From: Megaustenia siamemsis
Taxonomy: Eukaryota > Mollusca > Gastropoda > Stylommatophora > Ariophantidae
Length of the DNA: 64,000 nucleotides
Assembly (NCBI GenBank): GCA_032433765.1
Contig: JAVIAB010000049.1
Coordinates: forward strand, 24,238,147-24,302,146
Direction of reading: 5' to 3'
The notes below the pieces were generated by a model that saw only the letters and a program-made list of their open reading frames with translations, was not told the DNA's origin and did no database searches. Of this stretch, positions 48,935 through 59,169 are shown one piece after another. The translations under genes were made by a program, and so were the position numbers. Within the stretch, counting starts at the first letter, position 1. The number at the start of each line of letters is the position of its first letter.

Positions 48935-51900
48935 GTGGTGAGATCCATGATCTTTTCATGACTTTTTCTTCCCCAAGTCTCTGAGTGGTGAGATCCATGA
49001 TCTTTTCATGACCTTACCTTGCCCAAGTCTCTGAGTGGTGAGTTCCATGGTATTTTCATGACCTTACCTTGCCCAAGTCTCTGAGGGGTGAGTTCCATGG
49101 TATTTTCATGACCTTACCTTGCCCAAGTCTCTGAGTGGTGAGTTCCATGGTATTTTCATGACCTTACCTTGCCTAAGTCTCTGATTGGTGAGTTCCATGG
49201 TATTTTCATGGCCTTACCTTGCCTAAGTCTCTGATTGGTGAGTTCCATGATCTTTTCATAACTTTTTTCTTCCCCAAGTCTCTGGGTGGTGAGTTCCATG
49301 GTATTTTCATGGCCTTACCTTGCCTAAGTCTCTGATTGGTGAGTTCCATGATCTTTTCATGACTTTTTTCTTCCCCAAGTCTCTGGAAGTCACATTGATC
49401 GAGAAGGGGATACGAGCAAAGAAATTAGAATCAGACTGGCTAAAGCAGCAATGTCTTTCAGAAGCCTTGAAAAGTTGTGGAAATCAAACTCATTAGCACA
49501 AACACAAAACTTAGGCTATTCAAATCAAATGTACTATCAACCCTTACATATGCGTGTGAAAGCTGGAAAACAACAAGAGATATAGAAACAAAGTTGAACG
49601 CATTCGAAAATAAATGTCTAAGGAAAATACTTGGTATAGAATGGAACGAATTCAAAACAAACGAGGAAATTAGAGAAATCGCCAATCAACCACTAATATC
49701 TTCAGTAATAAAGAAAAGACGATGGTCATACGTTGGACATGTGATGAGAAGAGATAATAATCGAATAGCAAAGCAAGCCCTCATATGGGAACAACAGGTA
49801 AAAGAAAAGAGGAAGACCCAGGGAGACACTGAGAAGAACATTGATGAGAGAGGCAAGAGCAGCAGGAATCGGCTCCCTCAATGAGATAGAACTGCTTGCA
49901 CAGAACAGAGACAGATGGCGAGATTTGATAAAATATCTTTAAAAGAAAACTGCTAGAACAAAAATTCATATAGGAGAAGGTGTATCTTGGTCTACGCCCT
50001 ATGGGCCGGTTACGGCTCGAAAGGTCAATAGATAGATAGATAGAAGTCTCTGAGTGGTGAGTTCCATGGTATTTTCATGGCCTTACCTTGCCTAAGTCTC
50101 TGATTGGTGAGTTCCATGGTATTTTCATGGCCTTACCTTGCCTAAGTCTCTGAGTGGTGAGTTCCGTGGTATTTTCATGGCCTTACCTTGCCCAAGTCTC
50201 TGAGTGGTGAGTTCCATGATCTTTTCATGACTTTTTTCTTCCCCAAGTCTCTGAGTGGTGAGTTCCATGGTATTTTCATGGCCTTACCTTGCCTAAGTCT
50301 CTTAAGTGGTGAGTTCCATGATCTTTTCATGACTTTTTTCTTCCCCAAGTCTCTGAGTGGTGAGTTCCATGGTATTTTCATGACCTTACCTTGCCCAAGT
50401 CTCTGAGTGGTGAGTTCCATGATCTTTTCATGACTTTTTTCTTCCCTAAGTCTCTGAGTGGTGAGTTCCATGGTATTTTCATGACCTTACCTTGCCCAAG
50501 TCTCTGAGTGGTGAGTTCCATGATCTTTTCATGACTTTTTTCTTCCCCAAGTCTCTGATTGGTGAGTTCCATGATCTTTTCATGACTTTTTTCTTCCCCA
50601 AGTCTCTGAGTGGTGAGTTCCATGATCTTTTCATGACTTTTTTCTTCCCCAAGTCTCTGAGTGGTGAGTTCCATGGTATTTTCATGGCCTTACCTTGCCC
50701 AAGTCTCTGAGTGGTGAGTTCCATGATCTTTTCATGGCCTTACCTTGCCCAAGTCTCTGAGTGGTGAGTTCCATGATCTTTTCATGACTTTTTTCTTCCC
50801 CAAGTCTCTGAGTGGTGAGTTCCATGATCTTTTCATGACTTTTTTCTTCCCCAAGTCTCTGAGTGGTGAGTTCCATGGTATTTTCATGGCCTTACCTTGC
50901 CCAAGTCTCTGAGTGGTGAGTTCCATGATCTTTTCATGACCTTACCTTCCCCAAGTCTCTGAGTGGTGAGTTCCATGGTATTTTCATGACCTTACCTTGC
51001 CAAGTCTCTGAGTGGTGAGTTCCATGGTATTTTCATGACCTTACCTTGCCCAAGTCTCTGAGTGGTGAGTTCCATGGTATTTTCATGGCCTTACCTTGCC
51101 AAGTCTCTGAGTGGTGAGTTCCATGATATTTTCATGACTTTTTTCTTCCCCAAGTCTCTGAGTGGTGAGTTCCATGGTATTTTCATGGCCTTACCTTGCC
51201 TAAGTCTCTGATTGGTGAGTTCCATGATCTTTTCATGACTTTTTTCTTCCCCAAGTCTCTGGGTGGTGAGTTCCATGGTATTTTCATGGCCTTACCTTGC
51301 CTAAGTCTCTGAGTGGTGAGTTCCATGGTATTTTCATGGCCTTACCTTGCCTAAGTCTCTGAGTGGTGAGTTCCATGATCTTTTCATGACTTTTTTCTTC
51401 CCCAAGTCTCTGGGTGGTGAGTTCCATGGTATTTTCATGACCTTACCTTGCCCAAGTCTCTGAGTGGTGAGTTCCATGATCTTTTCATGACTTTTTTCTT
51501 CCCTAAGTCTCTGAGTGGTGAGTTCCATGGTATTTTCATGACCTTACCTTGCCCAAGTCTCTGAGTGGTGAGTTCCATGATCTTTTCATGACTTTTTTCT
51601 TCCCCAAGTCTCTGAGTGGTGAGTTCCATGGTATTTTCATGGTTTTACCTTGCTTAAGACTCTGAGTGGTGAGTTCCATGGTCTTTTCATGACTATACCT
51701 TGCCTAAGTCTCTGGGTGGTGAGATCCATGGTCTTTTCATGGCTTTACCTTGCCTAAGTCACTGGGTGGTGAGATCCATGGTCTTTTCATGGCTTTACCT
51801 TGCCTAAGTCTCTGGGTGGTAAGATCCATGGTCTTTTCATGGCTTTACCTTGCCTAAGTCTCTGGGTGGTGAGATCCATGGTATTTTCATGGCTATGCCT

Positions 51901-52685
51901 TGCCTTAGTCTCTGGGTGGTGAGATCCATGGACTTTTCATGGCTATGCCTTGCCTAAGTCTCTGGGTGGTGAGATCCATGGTATTTTCATGGCTTTACCT
52001 TGCCTAAGTCTCTGGGTGGTGAGATCCATGGTATTTTCATGGTTATGCCTTGCCTAAGTCTCTGGGTGGTGAGATCCATGGACTTTTCATGGCTTTACCT
52101 TGCCTAAGTCTCTGGGTGGTGAGATCCATGGTATTTTCATGGCTATGCCTTGCCTAAGTCTCTGGGTGGTGAGATCCATGGACTTTTCATGGCTTTACCT
52201 TGCCTAAGTCTCTGGGTGGTGAGATCCATGGACTTTTCATGGCTTTACCTTGCCTAAGTCTCTGGGTGGTGAGATCCATGGACTTTTCATGGCTTTACCT
52301 TGCCTAAGTCTCTGGGTGGTGAGATCCATGGTATTTTCATGGCTTTACCTTGCCTAAGTCTCTGGGTGGTGAGATCCATGGTATTTTCATGGCTATGCCT
52401 TGCCTAAGTCTCTGGGTGGTGAGATCCATGGTATTTTCATGGCTTTACCTTGCCCAGGTCTCTGGGTGGTGAGATCCATGGTATTTTCATGGCTTTACCT
52501 TGCCTAAGTTTCTGGGTGGTGAGGTCCATGATCTTTTCATGACTTTTTTCTTCCCAAAGTCTCTGAGTGGTGAGATCCATGGTATTTTCATGGCTTTACC
52601 TTGCCTAAGTTTCTGGGTGGTGAGGTCCATGATCTTTTCATGACTTTTTTCTTCCCCAAGTCTCTGAGTGGTGAGTTCCATGATC
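48935..52685. repeat. 50/51-bp minisatellite (about 60 units) with a nested LINE
   Basis: Unit core GTCTCTGAGTGGTGAGTTCC with ATGGTATTTTCATGGCC (50 bp) or ATGATCTTTTCATGACTT (51 bp) continuations. The two unit types alternate in the left two thirds. From about 51700 on, a GTCTCTGGGTGGTGAGATCC type dominates. The core is also the body of SINE D (22362 and 20545). An L3 LINE sits at 49386-50043. Confidence 0.95.
49386..50043 (+). mobile_element. L3 LINE 3-prime end inserted in the 50-bp array
   Basis: Flanked by AAGTCTCTG on both sides (the repeat unit itself). Open frame 49477-49884 with LSTLTYACESWKTTRDIE, KKRRWSYVGHVMRRDNNRIA and KQALIWEQQ; a frameshift follows near 49795. The 3-prime UTR ends CGGCTCGAAAGGTCAATAG with (ATAG)n. 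This is the clearest L3 reference copy. Confidence 0.93.
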
Positions 52686-52689
52686 TTTT

Positions 52690-53700
52690 CATGACTTTTT
52701 TGGATCTGTTCATGGCCGAAGATATTTTATGAAATCTCGCCATTTGTCTCTGTTCTGTACAAGCAACTCTATCTCTTGAGGGAGCCGATTCCTAATGCTC
52801 TTGCCTCTCTCATCAATGTTCTTCTCAGTGTCTCTCTGGGTCGGCCTCTTTTCCTTTTACCTGTTGTTTCCCACATGAGGGCTTGCTTTGTTATTCGGTT
52901 ATTATCTCTCCTCATCACATGTCCAACATATAACCATCGTCTTTTCTTGATTACTGAAGATATTAGTAGTTGATTGGCGATTTCTCTAATTTCTTCTTTT
53001 GTTTTGAATTCGTTCCACACTATACGAAGTATTTTCCTTAGACATCTATTTTCAAAATGCATTCAACTTTGTTTCTATATCTCTTGTTGTTTTCCAGCTC
53101 TCACATGCATATGTAAGGGTAGATAGTGCATTTGATTTGAATAATCTAAGTTTTGTGTTTGTAAAAAAAGTAAAGTAAAGTACCCCCCGTCACGCCAAGT
53201 TGCGGCGTATAGGGAAATATGGTGTTAGTGACCCTATATTTTACAGACCTTCAGCACATGATTTTTGGGGTAATGTGGTCGGTATTACGCCCGTGCTGCT
53301 TTACTTTCCCAGAAAAAATCCGGTACCCATTTAAGGCTGGGTGAACCCGGAGCCGTCGGTTGGGATCGAATCCTACCTCTTGTCCGTAGTAGTCCAGTTC
53401 ACTAACCACTGAGCTATCGCGGCTCCTACTAATTTTTAGGGAATTAGTAAAACCCAGGTGTCCTCGCCAGGGTACGAACCCCGGCTGTTGCCGTGGTAAG
53501 CCAACCGCCTATCGATTGCGCTAACCGGACACCTTTGTGTTTGTGCTGATGAGTTTTGATTTCCACAACTTTTCAAGGCTTCTGAAAGACATTGCTGCTT
53601 TAGCTATTCAGATTCTAATTTCTTTACTTGCATCCCCTTCCCGATCAATGTGACTTCCAAGATAGATAAAGTGGTCGATCTATTCCACTGTTTTATTTTC
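52690..53700 (-). mobile_element. L3 LINE fragment interrupted by a composite SINE
   Basis: Minus-strand frame 52769-53062 encodes NRCLRKILRIVWNEFKTKEE, KKRRWLYVGHVMRRDNNRIT and RGRPRETLRRTLMREARALG. It continues beyond the SINE (53534-53700) into the region upstream of the 49.4-kb copy. This copy keeps the RGRPRETL segment that is frame-shifted at 49.8 kb. Confidence 0.9.
53163..53533 (-). mobile_element. Composite SINE (C-prime head fused to SINE B) with one TSD
   Basis: TTTGTGTTTGT is duplicated at 53152-53162 and 53534-53544. The intact L3 at about 49492-49515 shows the empty site. On the minus strand the order is C-prime tRNA head (53533-53427) then complete SINE B (53426-53163) with its AAAGTAAAG tail. 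Both parts have the same orientation and only one duplication surrounds the pair. Confidence 0.92.
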
Positions 53701-54029
53701 CATGTCAGATATCATATACAAAAAAATATATTAAATACTATACAAGCAGCAAGTATAGATGCAGAAAACATCAAATAAACATAAAATGGTATTGCCAGCT
53801 AGACTAATAGAAGGACAAAACAAACTACAATCTTTGGCTAAATCCTTCCTCAAGTATAACAAACAAACTCTACACATTAAACACAAAAATCCAAGTCAGA
53901 ATACACAATGACACAGTTAAAAAAAAATGGTGGAAAAGATGGTGGCCAAGATTTACATAAAGTCTGGTTAAAAGATTAATAGACAATATGGCAGGTAGGA
54001 TTTAATTAGATCAAGCGGAACCAAACTGA
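53701..54029. other. Unassigned, probably old LINE-derived
   Basis: A-rich + strand with broken frames and no motif I recognise. No match to other parts of the window noticed. Confidence 0.4.
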
Positions 54030-54415
54030 AAAATTTGAAAATTGGAAGGAGCTGTATCACTTTTGTTGTTGACAGTTTTCTATGTCATCACACCAAGCTA
54101 TCTTGTATTTTCTCTCTTTGCTGTTCACGATCTCTCTTTCCTTGTAATGTGCCTGTTGTTACCAAGTATTTCAACTTTCCTCTTCTCATGATGTGCCCGA
54201 AAAATGTTGATTGTTTCTTTCTAATGTTTTTTAGGAGCTCCCTTTTTGTGTTGGCCTCTTTGAGAACTTCCTCATTGGTCTTTTTAGCTGTCCAGGGAAC
54301 TTTCAACATTCTTCTGAGAAATCCCATCTCTGTGGCCTCTAACCGTCTTTTCATTTGCTTGTCTACTGTCCATGATTAGCTTCCATAGGTCAGAATTGGT
54401 TGTATATAGCAAGGT
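54030..54415 (-). mobile_element. L1 LINE 3-prime fragment
   Basis: Minus-strand frame 54088-54354 encodes RRLEATEMGFLRRMLKVPWT, EVLKEANTKRELLKNIRKKQ and TFFGHIMRRGKLKYL. It is open where the 6.2-kb copy has a frameshift. Confidence 0.9.
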
Positions 54416-54479
54416 TCCTATCACGTTTAAAAGCCACCAGTGGTGGGTTAGAGAATCGAAGGCAAGTAGTAGAGTCAGA

Positions 54480-56090
54480 GTGGGGGATAGGTAGGTGTCA
54501 TTTCAGGATCCAGGGTGTAGCCAGATTGTGAGGGTGGTGGGGGTGAGTGAGGGAACAGCTCTGTGAGGAGAGTGGTGGGGGTAAGTGAGAACGGCTCTGT
54601 GAGGAGGGTGGTGGGGATAAGTGAGGGAACAGCTCTGTGAGGAGGGTGGTGGGGGTAAGTGAGGGAACAGCTCTGTGAGGAGGGTGGTGGGGGTAAGTGA
54701 GGGAACAGCTCTGTGAGGAGGGTGGTGGGGGTAAGTGAGGGAACAGCTCTGTGAGGAGGGTGGTGGGGGTAAGTGAGGGAACAACTCAGTGAGGAGGATG
54801 GTGGGGGTAAGTGAGGGAACAGCTCTGTGAGGAGGATGGTGGGGGTAAGTGAGGGAACAACTCTGTGAGGAGGGTGGTGGGGGTAAGTGAGGGAACAGCT
54901 CTGTGAGGGTGGTGGGGGTAAGTGATAACAGCTCTGTGAGGAGGGTGGTGGGGGTAAGTGAGGGAACAACTCAGTGAGGAGGATGGTGGGGGTAAGTGAG
55001 GGAACAGCTATATGAGGAGGGTGGTGGGGGTAAGTGCGGGAACAGCTCTGTGAGGAGGGTGGTGGGGGTAAGTGAGGGAACAGCTCTGTGAGGAGGGTGG
55101 TGGGGGTAAGTGAGAACAGCTCTGTGAGGAGGGTTGTGGGGTAAGTGAGGGAACAACTCAGTGAGGAGGATGGTGGGGGTAAGTGAGGGAACAGCTCTGT
55201 GAGGAGGGTGGTGGGGGTAAGTGAGAACAGCTCTGTGAGGAGGGTTGTGGGGGTAAGTGAGGGAACAGCTCTGTGAGGAGGGTGGTGGGGGTAAGTGAGA
55301 ACAGCTCTGTGAGGAGGGTGGTGGGGGTAAGTGAGGGAACAGCTCTGTGAGGAGGGTGGTGGGGGTAAGTGAGGGAACAGCTCTGTGAGGAGGATGGTGG
55401 GGGTAAGTGAGGGAACAGCTCTGTGAGGAGGGTGGTGGGGGTAAGTGAGAACAGCTCTGTGAGGAGGATGGTGGGGGTAAGTGAGGGAACAACTCTGTGA
55501 GGAGGGTGGTGGGGTAAGTGAGGGAACAGCTCTGTGAGGGTGGTGGGGGTAAGTGATAACAGCTCTGTGAGGAGGGTGGTGGGGGTAAGTGAGGGAACAA
55601 CTCAGTGAGGAGGATGGTGGGGGTAAGTGAGGGAACAGCTATATGAGGAGGGTGGTGGGGGTAAGTGCGGGAACAGCTCTGTGAGGAGGGTGGTGGGGGT
55701 AAGTGAGGGAACAGCTCTGTGAGGAGGGTGGTGGGGGTAAGTGAGGGAACAGCTCTGTGAGGAGGGTGGTGGGGGTAAGTGAGGGAACAACTCAGTGAGG
55801 AGGATGGTGGGGGTAAGTGAGGGAACAGCTCTGTGAGGAGGGTGGTGGGGGTAAGTGAGGGAACAGCTCTGTGAGGAGGGTGGTGGGGGTAAGTGAGGGA
55901 ACAGCTATATGAGGAGGGTGGTGGGGGTAAGTGCGGGAACAGCTCTGTGAGGAGGGTGGTGGGGGTAAGTGAGGGAACAGCTCTGTGAGGAGGGTGGTGG
56001 GGGTAAGTGAGAACAGCTCTGTGAGGAGGGTGGTGGGGGTAAGTCAGAGAGAGAACAGCTCTGTGAGGAGGGTGGTGGTGGTAAGAGCTA
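54480..56090. repeat. G-rich 38-bp minisatellite with a GTAAGT in each unit (about 42 units)
   Basis: Unit with GTGAGGGAACAGCTCTGTG and AGGAGGGTGGTGGGGGTAA. Some units are shortened (GTGAGAACAGC, GTGATAACAGC) or vary at CTCTGTG (CTCAGTG, CTATATG). Blocks of several units are themselves duplicated: 54768-55058 closely resembles 55580-55700. Each unit has three runs of three or more G on the + strand and a GGGGTAAGTGAG sequence. Minus-strand frames read SLTPTTLLTELFP-like repeats and are not genes. Confidence 0.95.
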
Positions 56091-56289
56091 GGGTGTGGGT
56101 CATAGGGAGAACTTGTTGGAGAGCAGATTGTAGGACAGATTCAGGGTCAAGACAGCGACGAAATAATTCCAACATAAGGTGGGCCTCATCTCCACGTCCA
56201 GGACTTTGAAAGTAAAACTTGTAATATGTTATGAGAAGCTTTGTTTTGTTAACATATAAATCATATTTATTGAGTGCCGTTTCCACATC

Positions 56290-57010
56290 AAAGTTTGGCC
56301 ACCATAGAGCGCCATTCCGCTCTGTCTCTTGTTTTGATAGTGCAGGTTGTCATAGACTGACTTGTCCATCTTTTGATGTTTCTTGTTCATGTTAGTCTTG
56401 GTCTGCCTCTTTTAACTTGTATTTTCCCTTCCAATTTACTCCAAAATCTCATTTGTCTTGTTTGAATTGTGTTTAGTAGTTCTTTTTTCATTTTTAGTTG
56501 GTTTAAGACTTCATCATTTGCTTTCTTTTCTTTCCTTCCTATTCTTCTATAAATCCACAACAACTGGTTAGTGTCAAGGCAAGATGCCAGCCTCAATACT
56601 GAGAGGTTGTGAGTTTAAATCCTGGCTGAACCAGTTGATATTTTTATTTGTGATCTCTCTCTGCGGCAACCACCCCGGGTCTCTACAGTGAGGCCTGGTT
56701 TGAAACATCAATTACTCATTGACAGAAAAATATATGAGTATCTCCGAAGACTGAGTTATCTGCCTTTGCAGTTAGGGCCCCTGTGCACATGGCTGCCAGG
56801 AAAAATATGTTTAAAACGCAAAATTCAGTTAGGGGGACTTAGCTAAAGGTGAAAGCTAGCGAACGGAAAAAAAAAAAAAATAACATTTCAAAGGTTTCAA
56901 TTTTGTGTTCAGCTTTCTTGTCTAATGTCCATGTTTCGGCACCTTATAGGAATGTTGAGAAGATATAATATTTTGCTATTCGTAGTTTTAACCCTGGTAT
57001 TATTTGTTTT
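56290..57010 (-). mobile_element. L4 LINE fragment interrupted by SINE C
   Basis: Right part (56890-57010) and left part (56290-56560) are the reverse complement of L4 at 14570-14640 and 24150-24480 (AAGAAAACAGAACA-type and KMKKELLNTIQTRQMRF frames). Confidence 0.83.
56566..56880 (+). mobile_element. SINE C inserted in L4
   Basis: Head ACTGGTTAGTGTCAAGGC with an extra segment before the B-box-like GTGAGTTTAAATCCTGG, then the body with CCCTGTGCACATGGCTGCC and an A15 tail. A clear TSD was not seen. Confidence 0.85.
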
Positions 57011-57189
57011 GATGTTAGTATAGTCTTAAAGTTGGAATTTGCTCCTGATTCCAGCAGCAACACCAACTAGCTTGTGCAATTTTGGCAAAGGTGAACCTCG
57101 TAAGAGCTCAAACTAAATGTTGAAACATTTCATGTAGGAAATGTCAGCTGGAAATTTGGGGGGTTGATTGTGGTGAAGTTGCCATAATT

Positions 57190-57692
57190 TCTTTTCTATT
57201 CTTGTCAGTCATTTATTTAAGGTGGCTGGGTCATATAAGAAGAATGGCAAACAATCATATTCCCAAGGAAATATTGTATGGTGAACTTAGGAACGGAAAG
57301 AGAGCAGAGGGTAGAGTAGTGCTGAGATATAAGGATGTTTGCAGGGCTTCCTTGAGTGAATTCTCTACCAGTGAAAGAAACTGGGAAAATCTGACTGCAG
57401 ATCCGTAGCACATAGAGAACAAAAATACAAAATGGCACAGCAACATTCAAAGCAGCACTGATAACAAATTCAAAAGGTGCAGGAGAAAGGTGACGAGGCC
57501 TGGCACCAAGAATATATCTTGTTCGTTCTGCGGACGGATCTGTCTGTCCAGTATTGTCTGATTCAGCCACGAGAGAAGCTGTTCATCAAAACAGCATCCA
57601 GCATAAGACATTAAAATTTTACCAAACTACTGACTTATCATGATTGCTAGCTACCAACTGTCAAGACACCAAGGACCATATATATATATATG
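57190..57692 (+). mobile_element. L6 LINE 3-prime fragment
   Basis: Frame 57202-57408 encodes RWLGHIRRMANNHIPKEILY and YKDVCRASLSEFSTSERNWE. A shifted frame then gives CGRICLSSIV-like text and FSHERS. The 3-prime UTR (ACCAAACTACTGACTTATC) runs into a TATATATATA tract. Best L6 copy. Confidence 0.88.
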
Positions 57693-58017
57693 TAAATATT
57701 CTTTTCTGTACTTTAATAAATATGCCCACAAATGTTGTAGCTCCATGACACCTATCATCTTACTAGTGCATGCAAATTATAAATGTTCACTATATGTTGT
57801 TCTGTTTTGTGACTTTCTTATGTATTCTTTTAGTAAATATTATAGTCTTTGTTGTGAATATGTGCTTGCTGTGTGCTTTGTTATATATTCTATAGTCTTT
57901 TTTTAATTAAATAATGGACTTTATTGTGACCGTTAGTCCTGCTGGGAGATCTTGTTAGTTTGTCAGTAATTACTGTTTAATCTCCATTATTATTCACATT
58001 TCAGTGGATAAGCTGGT
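57693..58017. other. Stretch with no recognised feature
   Basis: T-rich on the + strand; no gene or known repeat seen. An 88-codon hydrophobic frame at 57640-57906 is not convincing. Confidence 0.4.
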
Positions 58018-58021
58018 TTAA

Positions 58022-58870
58022 CCCTAGATTACAATACTGTGGAAAAATTATAAACTCAAAATACCCCTTTTCGTTTCTTTAAAATTTGAATTTGACAATT
58101 TGCCATGGGCAAACATCACCCCCTCCTCCCGAATTATCACTAACGGTGACCCTGAGTGTTTCACTTTTTTGTTTGATGTTGGATTTTTAAAAAAATCATT
58201 CACGTAATAAAAATGAATATGATATCATAAAGCCGCACAGTTTTTATTTAAAATTAGCCAGTTTTTTTTTAGCAATTCCTTTTTTTTTCATCATGATTTG
58301 AGAAATCGCCTTGGCCTTTGGCATGACGTCAAAGAAACTTTTGTAACACAGGAGAGTCGGCAAACAACGCCAAGAGTGTATCGAACGTATAACACCAAGA
58401 GTGCATTGACATACAATGCCAAGAGTGCATCTAACGTACAACGCCAAGAGTGCATCGAATGTACAATGCCAAGAGTGCATCGAACGTACAACACCAAGAG
58501 TGCATCGAACGTACAACACCAAGAGTGTATCGAACGTGCAACGCCAAGAGTGCATCGAACGTACAACACCAAGAGTGCATCGAACGTACGTGCTGATCTG
58601 ATGGTTTAGTTTTACGGCCGCGTATGAGTAGACAGCGAAAAGCGAGGGAGGCGACACGTGATTGCGTTTCTGGCTAAAATTCTATAGTAAAGCAAGAAAT
58701 GAAGTCCACATCGGATTCCCTTGTCTCATCTTGGGTAAACACACCAGCTGTGCAGCAAAAGTTTAAAGAAAATTTGATTTTCCAAAAATCAAAATTTATA
58801 TTTACGTGGTAGTAATTTTTACTACGGTATCGTAAACAAGTGAGTCACAGATTGATATTGCAATTAAGGG
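58022..58870. mobile_element. Complete piggyBac-type MITE with TTAA duplication
   Basis: TTAA at 58018-58021 and 58871-58874. Termini CCCTAGATTACAATA and, reversed, CCCTTAATTGCAATA. A second subterminal pair, ATTTTTACTACGGTATCG and its counterpart near the left end (TACTGTGGAAAAATTAT), is partly kept. No coding capacity. It is the only copy in the window with both ends and both TTAA sites, and serves as reference for the fragments at 4209, 17505, 23409, 26972, 28430, 37713 and 43714. Confidence 0.93.
58365..58590. repeat. 25-bp minisatellite inside the MITE (about 9 units)
   Basis: Unit AACGTACAACACCAAGAGTG plus CATCG. The flanking MITE corresponds to the other copies at CGTCAAAGAAACTTTTGTAA, where they have an AACGCCAA-like single segment. 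The array is therefore private to this copy. Confidence 0.93.
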
Positions 58871-59169
58871 TTAATACTCAGTAATATAAAACTGACCATC
58901 AGCATTAATTTAGAAAACCAAAACTCACCAAGACAATGCATTTCTGTATAATAGTCCAGGAATTGGCTAACTGCGTGGTATACAGTTTAGGGAAAAAATT
59001 TGAAAGGCAAACTCATGCGTTGATGAAGCCATATATGTTGGACTGAGAGATGCATAGCCTTGCTGTAGACAATGCAGCAGTCATCCTTTTAGGGGACACA
59101 TAGAGGACATTTGATATTAATTGTCCTTGTTTTCTACATTCCCAACTTGCGTGAATTGAATTCTGGCTT

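Noticed and set aside
54475..55790. Proline- and leucine-rich frames (LPPPPSSQSC repeats) on the minus strand
   Set aside because: Low-complexity translation of the G-rich 38-bp array; no start context or domain.
57202..57408. A host gene with RWLGHIRRMANN and CRASLSEFSTSERNW
   Set aside because: The same text occurs in degraded form at 12.0-12.4 kb and 26.2-26.7 kb; it is the end of a LINE polyprotein.
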